The translations under genes and the position numbers were made by a program. This document shows positions 46,910-59,400 of a stretch of 64,000 nucleotides of DNA, one piece after another (the stretch's first letter is position 1; each line of letters opens with the position of its first letter). The DNA is from Ditylenchus dipsaci (taxonomy: Eukaryota; Nematoda; Chromadorea; Rhabditida; Anguinidae): the NCBI GenBank assembly GCA_004194705.1, contig SADC01001177.1, positions 806,001 to 870,000 of the forward strand. The letters run 5' to 3'. Under the pieces are notes generated by a model. The model had not been told where the DNA came from and made no database searches. It saw only the letters and a program-made list of their open reading frames with translations.

Positions 46910-49900
46910 TTTCAAAGGTTATTTTTGGGTAACCGACTAATAAACCAGCTCGCTCAACATCCCGTTTTTAAGCTAGGTGTTGGGCCTTCTTAGATATAAA
47001 AGATGCATGCTAAAATAATTTTATAGGTTGGAAAACCATAGCAATAAAATTGATTTTTCGATATTTCGGCCAAAACATTTATTTAGCTAATGTTGGTATC
47101 GAGCTCTCTTTACAATACTAGACGACCAAATGTTCACAAGCTGCAGTACTTTGTGGAATTTGGAGCTAGCAACTAGACTTAGGCAAATGGTACGGCCAAA
47201 AGCAGGCAACTTTCACAGTTATTCTACTAGAAATTTCTACAGTTGGTAAATCGGCTGTGTTCATAACCAGCTGGTCATTTTGAAATGGCTAGGCTATATT
47301 CCACCATATGACTGACTATATGCCCGAGCATATCGAAGAAACTACAGTAAACAAATAAAATAAACGCAATTTGTCACCAGTCTATAATATAAATAATGTT
47401 TTGATGCTCCATAAAGAACAAATTTACCAGACCTTCGAGAAGAATTAAAACTAGAGGAATGTTTAGAAAAGCAATATTATTATTGGCTGTGAGACTAACA
47501 ACTTAGTTATTAGCAAAATACCTGCCACACTAACCTGCCTCTCTATTATTCCTATTTCCTTGTTTTACACAGCCCCATTCACCTGCTTTATGAGCTATGC
47601 CTGCATTCTGGGAAGTGCCCCCAAATACAACTGCCCGCTTTTATTGCACAGGCTCCACTTCTTATAAACTTAACACTTGGATTTGATATGACGTAGTGTG
47701 GGACTGCAAGTTGTAGTTGAAATGGTTACATTCCCATATGATCATACGCAATATAAATAACTGCTTATTTTGTCAACATTTTTTTATTTGTGAGCAATGT
47801 CCACAAATTTCAAGTCAATTTTTGTTTATTAGTCAAAAAAAGCTAGACCACACTTTGGAACAACGTATTATAGTTTTTCTATAATGGATAGGGAGACCAA
47901 GGCATTTTCCAAGAAAAAACAACAGTAGGAGGGGTGGTCACGGCAAAAATGTTGCCCACTCAAGATCAATAGAGCTAACTTGAGGCTCTTGAAAAGATAT
48001 CTGTAGAAATCTGTAAGGAGCCTTGAGGCCTGTGTCAAAAATCCATCCAAAATACAGGCTAAAATCCACCAAGACTATGAAAAATATTTTGAATTTCGAA
48101 AACATTAAAAAAATATAAGTTATTTAGGCCCCTTTCCCATTTTACTGACACATGTTCAAAGGACATAATCCTGTTTCTAAAGTTTACTAGCAAACTGATG
48201 GTAACGCACTGTGCAATACAACAAACAGCCATTGAAATAGTAGGCCACGAAGCTACAATAACAAAACCGTAAATTTAAAAAATAAAAAAAAGACGCCACT
48301 TAGCGTACTGTGTCTTTTCAAACATTGTAGCTATAAATTTAGCAAAATTTCAGTGTTGTTCATATGTTTTCTAAATTTTATACCCTTATTATCATCATTT
48401 TTCTATAGAGGCATGTTCGTTGCCAATACGATTTTTTTTTGATTTCGAAACAGCAATAATCACAGGTCATCACAAAAAGTTCTGACAATTTCAAATAGAG
48501 GATTAGAGAGAGAAAGTTTAGCTCATGTTCACTTTACCAATTTTTGTAGAGCTCTAATTTTGTAAATTTTTGGAACCATTTTTCAGATGTAATTTTTCAT
48601 TTCGTGTCAATTTGTTTAGATATGTGTAAGATCTTCAAAAATTTTGTTTCTGATTTCTTTCTTTGCTCAATTAACTTCACTTGCGTTAGACATGATATAT
48701 ACTTCATGGGTCGTTGATACGTTTGCCTTGAGCTTATGATGATTTCCATTAACCAATCGCTGATGTCTATTACGAGGTTAGTACTTTTTGAGCCGTCGCC
48801 TGCTTGTATCGTCAGTTTTTTTCAGTAGCCATCAAGCTGGATTGGTCTAATGAATCGGAAAAACATGAATCCTCGAATTAACTGCTAGTTGAGTTTTTGT
48901 AAAAAACTTGAATAAAGGGCGAAAGTGCAGTCCACCCAAAATGGCCGAAAATTAATCTCAACCAGTCATCTCAACTCCACGCCCCTTCCATGCATTCAGA
49001 GTCTCTTTTGAGTGATTTGTGTCTGGCTTGGAGAACCCCAAGCCCTAAGCTCAACCCAAGCAACCAAGCCCCTGCGCTCCGAAGGGGCTGAAATATCAAG
49101 TTTTAGCGGAAAATTCGGATTAATCTTCTTCTTCTCCCTTTGTTTTTTAGCCTTCGTTTTGAATTTGCGAATATGAAAACATGTTTTCAGTCTAATTACT
49201 GCCTCGAAAGCGTGAAAAAGTAGTCATCGCACTTTGATGAAGTTTAACATCAGAATAGCATCATCTCCTAAAATTTATCTTAAAAAAACTAAACTTTTTT
49301 CAATCTAATCCATGGCGCGTAAACGTCTTCGCTAATTATATTTGTTTTCATTTCGGGGTTTCAACCACAATTTTTTCTAATTTACGTCAAAATCTAATTT
49401 TCAGCAATGAAAGAGAAATAAGCACTGTATAAAATAACATGTCAAATGTCCTTATTTTCAAAAAAAATTATACGTGCCCTGATCTAATGATACTTTAAAT
49501 TTCACCAATTTTTGGATGTGCACTTGAACTTGAATATTTTTTTAGTTATAAAGCTTTAAAAAGCAACTTTTAAGTATCGAAAATCAAATAAAATTAGTAT
49601 TAAATTTTTCTCTAAATAGAATATACAGTTAACACCGACTACATAGTTAATATTGTTAACAATAAATGGCTGTTAGTGTCTAGACTACACATCAACCATT
49701 AGTTAAATGGAAAAAAGCTCTCAAGAGTCCAATATTTGGAAAGGCATGTGCACTGCCCATGGCTTGCATGCAGCATAACCTATAGTAGTCGTAAAGTACA
49801 AAGACAAAATGGGGAAAAAAGTTGGTTTGCAAACTTTTTAAAGTCAACTCCCAAATTATCGTCTTCTTCTTTTCAACTGCTTAAAAATTTAATTGCACGG

Positions 49901-50200
49901 CATTTAGACGAAAACTTGGCTAAATGCTACTGATATAATGTGTGTTAATTGCTTTTGAAGGGAAAATATAGATATTAATAAGGGGGTGTTTCCGACCATT
50001 TAAATGTCAATTTAAAAAAGTTTTTAGATGTTTGTTTGTTTTTAGATTGTCTTGCATTTACAAAACAAAAAGTAGATAATAAAAGTGGGAAATTTTGAAA
50101 ATTTCCGGGTTCGAAAATGTCCATAGGCATATGACTCAACATCTTCTACAATTTAAAAAAAAGCATCTATGAAAAACAATTGAGCTCCGCTTTCTTTAAA
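46910..50200. other. Long gene-free stretch
   Basis: I see no exon, RNA gene or complete element here. Scattered repeat words include GGGAGACCAAGGCATTTTCC (47888), shared with other fold-backs in the window. Short open frames at 47868-48050 and 49736-49933 have no recognisable content. Confidence 0.4.
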
Positions 50201-50219
50201 CTACAGTTACCGTAAAATT

Positions 50220-50480
50220 CGGGTTGGGGCAGTGTTGTAAATAGCACTGGCGAACCGATGACGTAAGCTGGTGCTGCTGCCAGGAAATTTCGGCGTCGGT
50301 GCAGTAAGCGGGTGTTGGTGCTGAAATTTTCGGGATCGGTTCCGTGAGCCGGTACCGGTGCTGTAATTTTGGGGTCGGTGCCGTGAACTGGTACGGCTGT
50401 ACAGTTAACTGTGGCTGTACACTAAACTGTAGTTTGTACAGTTAACTATAGTTAACTGTAGAAACTACAGTTAACTATAG
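50220..50480. repeat. Imperfect GGTGCTG/CGGTGCCGTGAGC repeat and an AGTTAACTGTA palindrome
   Basis: Three or four copies of a roughly 45-base unit (TTTCGGCGTCGGTGCAGTAAG and variants, 50270-50395) are followed by ACTGTAGTTTGTACAGTTAACTATAG-like palindromic sequence (50400-50480). Loosely related to the GGCGCC elements at 35565 and 38815. Confidence 0.6.
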
Positions 50481-50977
50481 TTAACTGTACAGTTAAGACT
50501 CGATATAGTGATCGCAGTAAGTTTTGAAAGTTTTTAAACTTCAATGCTATCATTATTTTGCAGCAAAGTGCAAAATATAGAGGATTAAAGAGCTGTTTTT
50601 TGGATTTGCAGTGATCCTTTAATTTAGTGGACAAGGACAAAAGATTTTGACCCCTAAAAATGCAGACACAAATTTGACTTTTAGAGGCCAAAGCCTTGGG
50701 TACCGAACTCAAATCACGTTTTTGATCAAACTTTAGTAAACAATTTTTTTGAAAAAATCGGTTTTTATATAGGAAAGTATTAGAACATAACCTTTTTATC
50801 GTTTCAAACGTATAAAACTATTTAAGAGTCGTTTAAGTGTGTTTTACAAAACATTATAAAATGCGCATCACATCCCACGTCAAATTCCCTCCACTTGCCC
50901 AAGTGGACAATTACCCAGAAGACTACCGAAATATCACAAAAATAAAAAATTTATTATTAATCAAAGACTAAAATTCA

Positions 50978-51345
50978 TTTACGCCATCAAATTTATTAGT
51001 TACGCCCTCGAGTTTTATATTGCCATTTTTCTTTGTATTTTTGCAGCAATTTTGTGAATATTTTAAAATTAGCGTGTAGCCCTGAATCTTGGCTTCCAGC
51101 GAGTAATCAAACTCTCCTGAAGGTTGAAAAAAGTGACGAGATTTCGAGGTTTTAAAAAACCCGTCCAAATTTTAAAAACCATTTTAAAACATCAAAATGT
51201 CGCTGTTTTTTCTAACGTTCTGAGAAGTTTGGTAGCTTATTAGAAAGCCAAGATGCAGAGCTATAGTCTAAAATTGCAATGAAAATACAAAGAAAAATGG
51301 CAATATAAAATTTTAGGGCGTAACTAATAGATCCGAGGGCGTAAA
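50978..51345. mobile_element. Fold-back element
   Basis: TTAGTTACGCCCTCGAGTTTTATATTGCC (50996-51024, given here only as its position and start) is inverted at 51299-51345 (GGCAATATAAAATTTTAGGG, GCGTAACTAATA). The arms are about 60-100 bases with a divergent centre. Confidence 0.6.
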
Positions 51346-51399
51346 TGAGCATTTTGAGGGCGCATATCACGTATAGCCTTAACCAAATACCATTTTCAC

Positions 51400-52118
51400 T
51401 ATTTCACAGGCCCAAAATAGAACTCAAAAAATCAAGATATCAAATCAAAACAGTGCTCACCTACGCTAGGAATGAGCAAAAGCACACTTTTTTTTAACAT
51501 CGCTTTCCATTATTAAACAAAAGGTTTGCACATAGTCTGAGAATCGAACTGATGACATTTTTCGCTAAATTTTAGTCCTAAAAATACTTTTTTCTAGAAT
51601 TTCCTTAAATATTTTTTTGATCAAATTAGAGCGAAAAAGCAAAAATAAATTCGAGAAAAGTCTATTTTTAGGGAATATTATTTCGAGAACTTTTTACTAC
51701 GTAATAACAGATTGTAATTAAATAATATTTTGACGAAAAAAGGTTGGGAACCTTGTTTTAAAAGCTCAATTTGGTGTTGCTAATTCCACCTGCCAACCTT
51801 ATTAGCTGCTAGCCAGGCGGCTGGTCTCTAGCTGATAAGTCGGCCCCACTTTTCCAGGTATCTGCCAACCATGCAATGGCGTATATGGGTTTGGGGAAAA
51901 TAGGGCAATAAAAAGTGGCTTTTTACTGAATGCTCATGAGAATAATATATTTTTGGCGGTGTTGGTGTTGTTAACGACATTTAAAAAACGGATAAATAAA
52001 AGTAGCCGTAGACTTGGGGATTGTCATGATGTAATAAAACAAGAAACATCAGGCAGAAAAGTATTTTATGTGTGTGTGTGAAAATTAAAGACTTTTTATA
52101 GTAATTTTTTGTTTTTTG
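51400..52118. other. Gene-free AT-rich stretch
   Basis: No recognised feature. A B-box-like motif near 51541 on the minus strand has no A box. Confidence 0.3.
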
Positions 52119-52121
52119 TTA

Positions 52122-52545
52122 GGCTCCCCTCATACTCCCGCGCAACACGAGTCGCGCAACAAAATTTCATAAGGTTCTACAGGAACAAGTTTTATTTTCG
52201 GTCGCAGACATCTTATACTCAAAATGACGGCTAGAATCTAGCAAACATTTTGGTAATAAAAAAATTTCAATCTGATATAAAAATGTTTTAGGAATAATCA
52301 CAAGTATGTGGTGAATCGGCGTGTTGCGTCACTTTCTTGCGCAACACGCCAATTTGCCACATACTTGTGATTATTCCTAAAACATTTTTATATCAGATTG
52401 AAATTTTTTATTACCAAAATGTTTGCTAGATTCTAGCCGTCATTTTGAGTATAAGATGTCTGCGACCGAAAATAAAAATTGTTCCTGTAGAACCTTATGA
52501 AATTTTGTTGCGCGACTCGTGTTGCGCGGGAGTATGAGGGGAGCC
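52122..52545. mobile_element. PIF/Harbinger-type MITE, almost a perfect palindrome
   Basis: The ends GGCTCCCCTCATACTCCCGC and its reverse complement are flanked by TTA (52119-52121, 52546-52548), the target size of PIF/Harbinger elements. The arms of about 200 bases are nearly identical and meet at about 52335, where GCGTGTTGCGTC faces TTGCGCAACACGC. Confidence 0.88.
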
Positions 52546-52829
52546 TTAGAAAATAGTTAAAGTGGTAATCTTTTGATAGATTTTGCGCTCTAGGTTTTTT
52601 TAATATTTTTGTTGAATTTGGTCATGTTTTCTCCAAAGGAGCACCAAGGCAATTTTGGTCTATTTTGACATGTTTCTCGAGTTCCTGGATTCAATTTTTT
52701 CTGTCTGTTAGCAAAAAGTATTAAAATATAATTTGCTTTAAAAACAGGAACAGCCCTATATAACATTCACCTCTTAAAAAAATAGGTGAATGGTGAAATT
52801 TTTAGGAAAAAATTTTTGATTTTTCCGAA

Positions 52830-53003
52830 AAATGATCGGCAAAATCGGAATCTTTGCGATATTTCTTTTTTTTTTTTGCGATATTTGGGACCAGACTGTA
52901 CAAACAGAAGTAGCAAAAGACTTCAAAAATCAGGTTAAAAAAGTGTCGGACCCTAAGCGGGAACGAACTTTTAGGGTAAGCGGTATAAAGGACTTTGACT
53001 GTA
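52830..53003. mobile_element. Truncated Tigger-like MITE
   Basis: The right end ...GACTTTGACTG (to 53001) with TA and the segment GTGTCGGACCCTAAGCGGGA are shared with the complete element 56644-57249 (near 57190) and with 62966-63191. No matching left end was found. The short open frames over it are not genes. Confidence 0.55.
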
Positions 53004-53675
53004 TTCAACAAAATTGCACGATTCTCGCTTGCTTCTTTTGTAAGAATCGCTCTCTACGGCTATTTTAAACCCCTAAAATTTCTCGACATACCATGCATAC
53101 TGCTTCGCTTCCGTTTTACTCTGTAAATCATCGTTTGAAATTTAGAAGGAATAACAAGAATAACAATTTTTTTTCAAAAATTACAAGCCAAAACCACATT
53201 GCATGGTTCTTTGGTGTTATTCACTGAAAAGCATGATAAACGACTACAAAAAAACTCGAAAACAATGAGTAGTGCTGAGTATAAGTAAGCGAAAAGGACA
53301 TAAATTTCACAGAGACACGAGACTTTTCAAGTGGACAATATCGGCAAAACACTACAATTGGGTACAAGATGCATTCTCAAAAACTTCAAGAAAAACATCT
53401 TTTTGGAAGGGAAGCAATTAATTTTATGCATTCAAATGAATCATTTGCAGTGGCTCGTGGAGTAATTGAGGTGATTGTAGTTGCGGCAGCAGAAATACAA
53501 TTAATTGTTTTGTGTTTGTTTGTTTGCTTGGAACAACAGAATAAGAAGTAAAGTAAAAATGTAAAGACATATATCCCTTCCGACGGCTTTTCAAAATGCT
53601 TGAAAATCAAGTATGGGAATTGTATTTTTTTAAAGATTTGTACTTTTTCGGGGCCCCAAATCTTTTTTATTTTTA

Positions 53676-54400
53676 AAGGGGGAGGAAGCTTTATATAAGC
53701 ATCGCCTAGGGTCGACGGTTCATATCCCCTGGGTGCACACCCTATTTATTTCACTCTACTTTTCAGTAACTGTACTGACTTCTAGAGGCAAAAACTATCG
53801 AGCAATCGATTGGAATCATTTCCAGCACTAGTTTACTGTACGCAACTACCTTAATTTTGCGATTTTATGAAAATGATTATTAAAATAAAGGGTGGCATGA
53901 AATTAGATACCGTTAAATTTTTTTAACTCTAGCTCTAACTAAATATTACTTATTTCTGTGTTTGATAGCTCAAATAAACGCCTAGAATCTTGGCTACATT
54001 TTGGTATATGAAAAGTGTGACTTGTAGATAAAAATCAGAGAATATCAAACAAACCAGCCAAAAAAAACACCCAGAAAAGATCGATTTTCAGGAATTTAGA
54101 TTATTTTAGCTTGTAAAAGAGCTCCATATGCTGTGAAACACTGCACTGATAGCTTTGTTGGGTCCTTGTCGGTTATCCGGACTACCTTGGTTTTATGCAT
54201 CGAAAAGTCTCAGAAAGTAGTCCAAGGTAGTCCGGATAACCGACAAGAACCCTTTGTTGTTTAGTAAATAGCGTGAGGCTCATTTTGACACCAAACTTGT
54301 AAATAAAAGAAGTTAAAAAATAAGGTATTCACCCAGGAGGAATATGAACCGTCGACCCTAGGCTATGCGTATATAAACTTTCCTCCCCCTTTAAAGTTTA
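53676..54400. mobile_element. Inverted-repeat element with GGGTCGACGGTTCATAT arms
   Basis: AAAGGGGGAGGAAGCTTTAT and CCTAGGGTCGACGGTTCATA (53677-53728) recur inverted at 54341-54398. The inner part is unrelated and contains the small element at 54161-54251. Confidence 0.7.
54161..54251. mobile_element. 91-bp hAT-like MITE with 8-bp target duplication
   Basis: GGTCCTTGTCGGTTATCC...GGATAACCGACAAGAACC, with CTTTGTTG immediately on each side (54153-54160, 54252-54259). The arms include CGGACTACCTTGG. Confidence 0.8.
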
Positions 54401-54659
54401 ACGTCTAAATCCTGTTTTTCGCATCAAAATGACAATAAGTGCTGTATAAGATAACTGGAAGGGTACATCTGCTGTCGGTATCTGGTCCCGCATGGAAATC
54501 ATTTCAATTCAAATCTAACACGTTTGAAGGTTGCTGGTACGAATCCCTTTGGCTGTACATTTATTTTTTCACATTTTATTTACGAGTTTGGTATCGAATG
54601 ATCCTCAGGCTCTTGGAAATACAACAAAAACTTCCGTGCACAGGGTGCACGGCTACTTG

Positions 54660-55600
54660 AACTAACTTACAGCCTAAACATAGGTAAACAAAAGTATTTT
54701 TTTTTCAAACCTACCTTTTCTTTTGCTTAGTCAAACTTTAGAGGCGTAGCCAGAAATTTCTGACGGGAGGGGGGGCACCAAAAAATTTTAGGCCATTTTA
54801 CCTAAACCGTTTTTCAAATTTTCAAGTCCATTTCACCTACATCGTTTTGAAAATAAAATCTGAAGTGGGGCACCAATAAGGAAAAATATCTAAACGCCCG
54901 AAAAAATCAGTAATATATTTTGCTACGGCGCCGGCAGGCGGCTGAAGAACTTATTCTCGCCGTTTTAGACCCCTCATTTGACCCCTCATCTCCTCATTTT
55001 TAATTATAAGCGCAAAAATTAACTGCATCATTGTTTTCTGAGTCAGAATCAAAAGACATCACAACCAGCCGTTATCGTGTTAAATGAACCATTTGAGGTA
55101 ATTGGAAGATTGTAGCTGCAGAAGAAGTACAATTGGCTGTTTTGTATTTGTTTGTTTGGAAAACAGAATAAGAAGTAAAGTAAAGACACACATCCCAGCT
55201 GTAATCAAGCGAGTGTGAAATTGTTGTTGTTTTTGTACAAGAATTTAGCTGTGTGAACTTATGAAAAACTTATTAGATCATATCTACAGTATATCTTATC
55301 CTAATAAACAAATCTTATCATGAGTTTTTTATGCTCTGACTAATTTGTTGTTATGACTGTTAGGAATAAATAATTTTTGAAGCTACAAACTTGTTCAGTG
55401 ACTATGGTTTTCGAGCGGAATATCCAAATTTTAAATAATCCCATAATATTAGATCGTGTCATAAATTAATTCGGTTTTTTTCAAATGAAATATCTGTAGC
55501 ATTGTGTTTTTTGCATACAATTTTTGAAATTTTTTCTAAAATTGTCATATCGTTTTGTAGCCAACATTGTAATCTACAAAATGAGAGGTCAATTTTTAGT
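54660..55600. other. Gene-free stretch with a short duplicated block
   Basis: The block around 55090-55190 (GAGGTAATTGGAAGATTGTAG, AGTACAATTGGCTGTTTTG, AACAGAATAAGAAGTAAAG) is a diverged copy of 53465-53560. No exon was recognised. Confidence 0.45.
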
Positions 55601-55623
55601 TATTTGCTAAAAATTTATAGAAA

Positions 55624-55895
55624 AACGGCTAAATTTACCTATACCCCCACCACTCAATTAACCTTGACTTCCACCAGTAAATCAGCTTGGGGACCAAGGC
55701 AAAAAATTTTACATTTGAAATTTGTTCATTTCAAAACTTCAAAAAACAGGTCTCAAAAACCATATGTTTGCATTTTTTTGATTATTTTTATGCAAAAAAG
55801 TATAGGTATTAAGAAATGGAAAAATTTTGCCTTGGTCCCCTAAGCTGATTTGATGATGAGGGTCAAGGTTAATTAAGCGATGAAGGTAAAGGTAA
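55624..55895. mobile_element. Fold-back element with CTTGGGGACCAAGGC
   Basis: TTAACCTTGACTTCCACC and CAGCTTGGGGACCAAGGCA (55659-55706) recur inverted near 55825-55875 (TGCCTTGGTCCCCTAAGCTG, GGTCAAGGTTAATT). The arms enclose about 120 bases. Confidence 0.75.
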
Positions 55896-56496
55896 AGTGT
55901 CCCGAAAAAACACAAGAGCACAAAAATTTTATTTTAAAAAAAGTTAACGTATTAGTGACACAATTTGATAATCTAAAAATTTTGTTAACTAATTCTTGTT
56001 TGCATGTGACCTCCATGAAATTTAAATTTTGAATATAAATTTAAAAAACAAACTCGAAAAATGTTAAATATTTTTAGAGCGAAGATGTGCCCCTTTCAAA
56101 TATGGAAATGACTTTGCTCTCAAAAACCATGGTCTTTTGAATCTTTGAAATAATTTAACATAACTGCAAACCGAAGTTTTCAGCCAAATTTTCACATAAG
56201 TTAAGCTCAAAAATTTTTTTTCTTGATTTACACGGTGGAAAAATTTGACAAAATCTAAAACTGTTAGCTACACATATACATAATATGCCAAACACAATGT
56301 CAGACAGCAAATTTGACTACTGTAATATGGCTGACTACTACTGGCTGACTGCATTTTTATGGCACAAAATTTAAAATTATTCATTCAAAATTGTTTTGTC
56401 TCGAAACAGTGTAGACAATGGCATTTTGACGGCATTTAAATTATGTAAAATCACAATTTAGACCTTTTGCTTGGATTTTCCACGGGTAGCCTTTAC

Positions 56497-59400
56497 ATGA
56501 CTGAACTTGAGGATCAAATCAAAAAAGAAGCAGAGAAGGTTTTCAAGCATCTGGCAATCGACTACCTCACTAAAAATGTGCCTGAATTTGATATCAGTCA
56601 GACTTATAGGTATTCCCCCAAAAAATTTCATTTTAAGCCTTTACAGTCGACCTTCGATAACCCGTCACCCCCTTCAGCTTCGTTCCCGCCTATGGTCCGA
56701 CACTTTTTTCACCTCAATTTTGTTTTCTTTTACCACCTTTGATTTGACAATATGGTCAGAAAAATGGGCCGGAGGACCGTTTTTTCTTAAATTTTGTAAT
56801 TTCGCTCTTTAATAATCAAAACCTTGATAACCTGGCACTCTATTTTTAAAAAAGGGTGCCAGGTTATCGAAGTTTCTATTTTCAAAGAGCTAAATGGAAC
56901 TTGTCCACAATGTGCGCCACAAAATTTTAGCTTGGTCCCCCCTGTTGCTTTTCCTTGAAAAATGCCTTGGTCCCCCTATTGTTTTGAACAATAGGGGGAC
57001 CAAGGCATTTTTCAAGGAAAAACAAAATGGGGGACCAAGCTAAAATTTTGGGGCGCATATTGTGGACAAGGTCCGCTAAATTGTAGGATTCCTATAAAAA
57101 CTTTCCGCAAAAACAAAATGTTTGCAATTTTCCGGACCATACTGTTAAAACAAAAGTGGTGAAAGACAATAAAAATTAAGCTAAAAAAAGTGTCGGATCC
57201 TAGGCGGGAACGAACCTGAGCGGGGTGCCGGGTTGTGGAAGCGCGACTGTATCACAAAAACCATTTAAGCATTGAAAACTGCGATGTTGATCCGCTAAGT
57301 CTTGTGAGTGGAATAGGCAACGTACATCGCTACCCCTCTTACCTGCAGCCAATTTTCTCTCCTGACACTGGTGAAATTCTGACTTTTGAGGAGCGCTGGA
57401 TAGATGATGAGAATCATGAGGCAATGCTCAAACATCAATGTCTGTCAGAAGGTAAAAATATGACTTCATTTACATGAATTACAATGTACAGTTGAGTCTT
57501 GACGTAAGACCACCCCTCACGATCGGCCACCAGTGTTTTTACGCCGAAAGTGGTGCTGTATTAGTCTCGTCTGAAATTTGTTTCCTCTACGTTATGCTTC
57601 TGACGGTCATTTGGCCGACTAAATGAATTTTTGTGTAGTTTTATACAGGTAGTGTTCTTATCAAGACTTAAAGAGGCATACTCGTCGTCAATAGGAACAT
57701 TTTTAACAGCGGGTACCAGATGAATTCAGAAATGAAATATTTTAAAGTACAAATTTATTGAGTCCCGGCTATAAGTTATAAAAAACATTCCTGCATCCTA
57801 AATGTATCGGTGGCCTAATGGTAAGCAGCGGTGGAACGTGAGAGACGGTCGTCGGTTCGATTCCCATTGATAACATAGTTCTTTTATGACTTTCACCAAA
57901 TTGCGCCGTTTTAAATATCGCTTGAGTTCACTTGGAAACACTTTTAAAAATATTTCCATCTGCGAAAGACAAGCCCCAATTAACAGTATCACGAAGATTT
58001 TTCATGCCACTTTTCGCCTCATGCGTCAATAGTGGAAAGCATCTTCGGAAATAATCAGACCTATTTGCAGGTGGTGTCTACTCCCATGAGTACATATGCT
58101 AGCAAAAATAGGCTACACACTTTTTGAAATTATTTCTAGCCACTTTTTACAGTACAGTCAACCCCCGCTATAGTGACACCCTCGGGACCGGCCTTGGGGT
58201 GTCACTATAGCGAGGGTGTCACTATAGCGGGGTGTCACTGTAGCGAGGGTTTTCAAAAAGTTTCTTGAAAAGTGTCACTATATCGAGGGTTTAGCAAATG
58301 GTAATACAGCCACCTGTCGATTTTATGTATAAACCAAACGCTCATACCGTCTAGGGTCTAACACTTTTCAACCCAATTTTAAAAGTCTTTTGACAGCTCT
58401 GATGCGTCAGTATAATCTAAAACATGTAGATTTTGCTGGTCGAAGGTTATTCAAGAAAACACTATAAATTCTCCATTTGGACTCGCAATTCTGGAATTAA
58501 CGTACACATTTTTTCAGGCTCTAAATTGATGGTTGCGGGCCTAAATAGCGAAATAATAGTGTTTCCTGAGAGAAAACCGAAATGAACAAATTTCATTAGA
58601 GCAGTCACAAGAATAATGCCGAGAAACTGCACTACAATTGCAAATATTAATCAAGACTGTAGGACATTTTTAAACTGTACTACAGCTTTCGGCATTATGT
58701 ACATCATTGGGTTGAATATTGGCAGCAAAAACAAAGCAAAAACCACGTAATTAATACGGAAGAAATTTACGGAGAGCTCGAAATTCGTTTTTAAAAGAAC
58801 TTTCACTTAAAGTTGCAACTTTAATTAACAAAACTTGACGTGTGTCACTATATCGAGGGTATTTTTATTTGTTGGGACCGGCCTGAGGTGTCACTATAGC
58901 GAGGGTGTCACTATAGCGGGGTGTCACTATAGCGAGGGTGTTCCTATAGCGAGGTGTCACTATAGCGGGGGTTGACTGTATCGAATTTCAGAGCACCTGA
59001 CGTCAAATCGTTTAGCCGACTCTTGGGCAACTCCAGTAATGTCCCTTTTCTGCCAGGTGGTTTTGATGAAGAGGTGGAGAAGATTTTCCGGTTTTCTAAC
59101 AAGGAAGAGGCCAAGCACGAGGAAGAAGGCCAATATCTCGACTTTTCTAGTAAATTTTGATTGCTTTCGGCTGATATTCAAGTTCTAGTGGTTTCTTTTT
59201 GCAGCAATTCTGAATACACCTCCTGGATTCTCTGGCTCAGTTGATGTATCTGGAGTTAGTCACAAGGAGGAAACAATTACTAATGACCTCTCTAAATCTG
59301 AAGTCGATTCAGTGGAGCTTGCACAACCTCAAAAACTTGACATGCCGACCATTGATCTAGAATCAGCTGATATTTTTGATATTCTCAACATGGTAATGGA

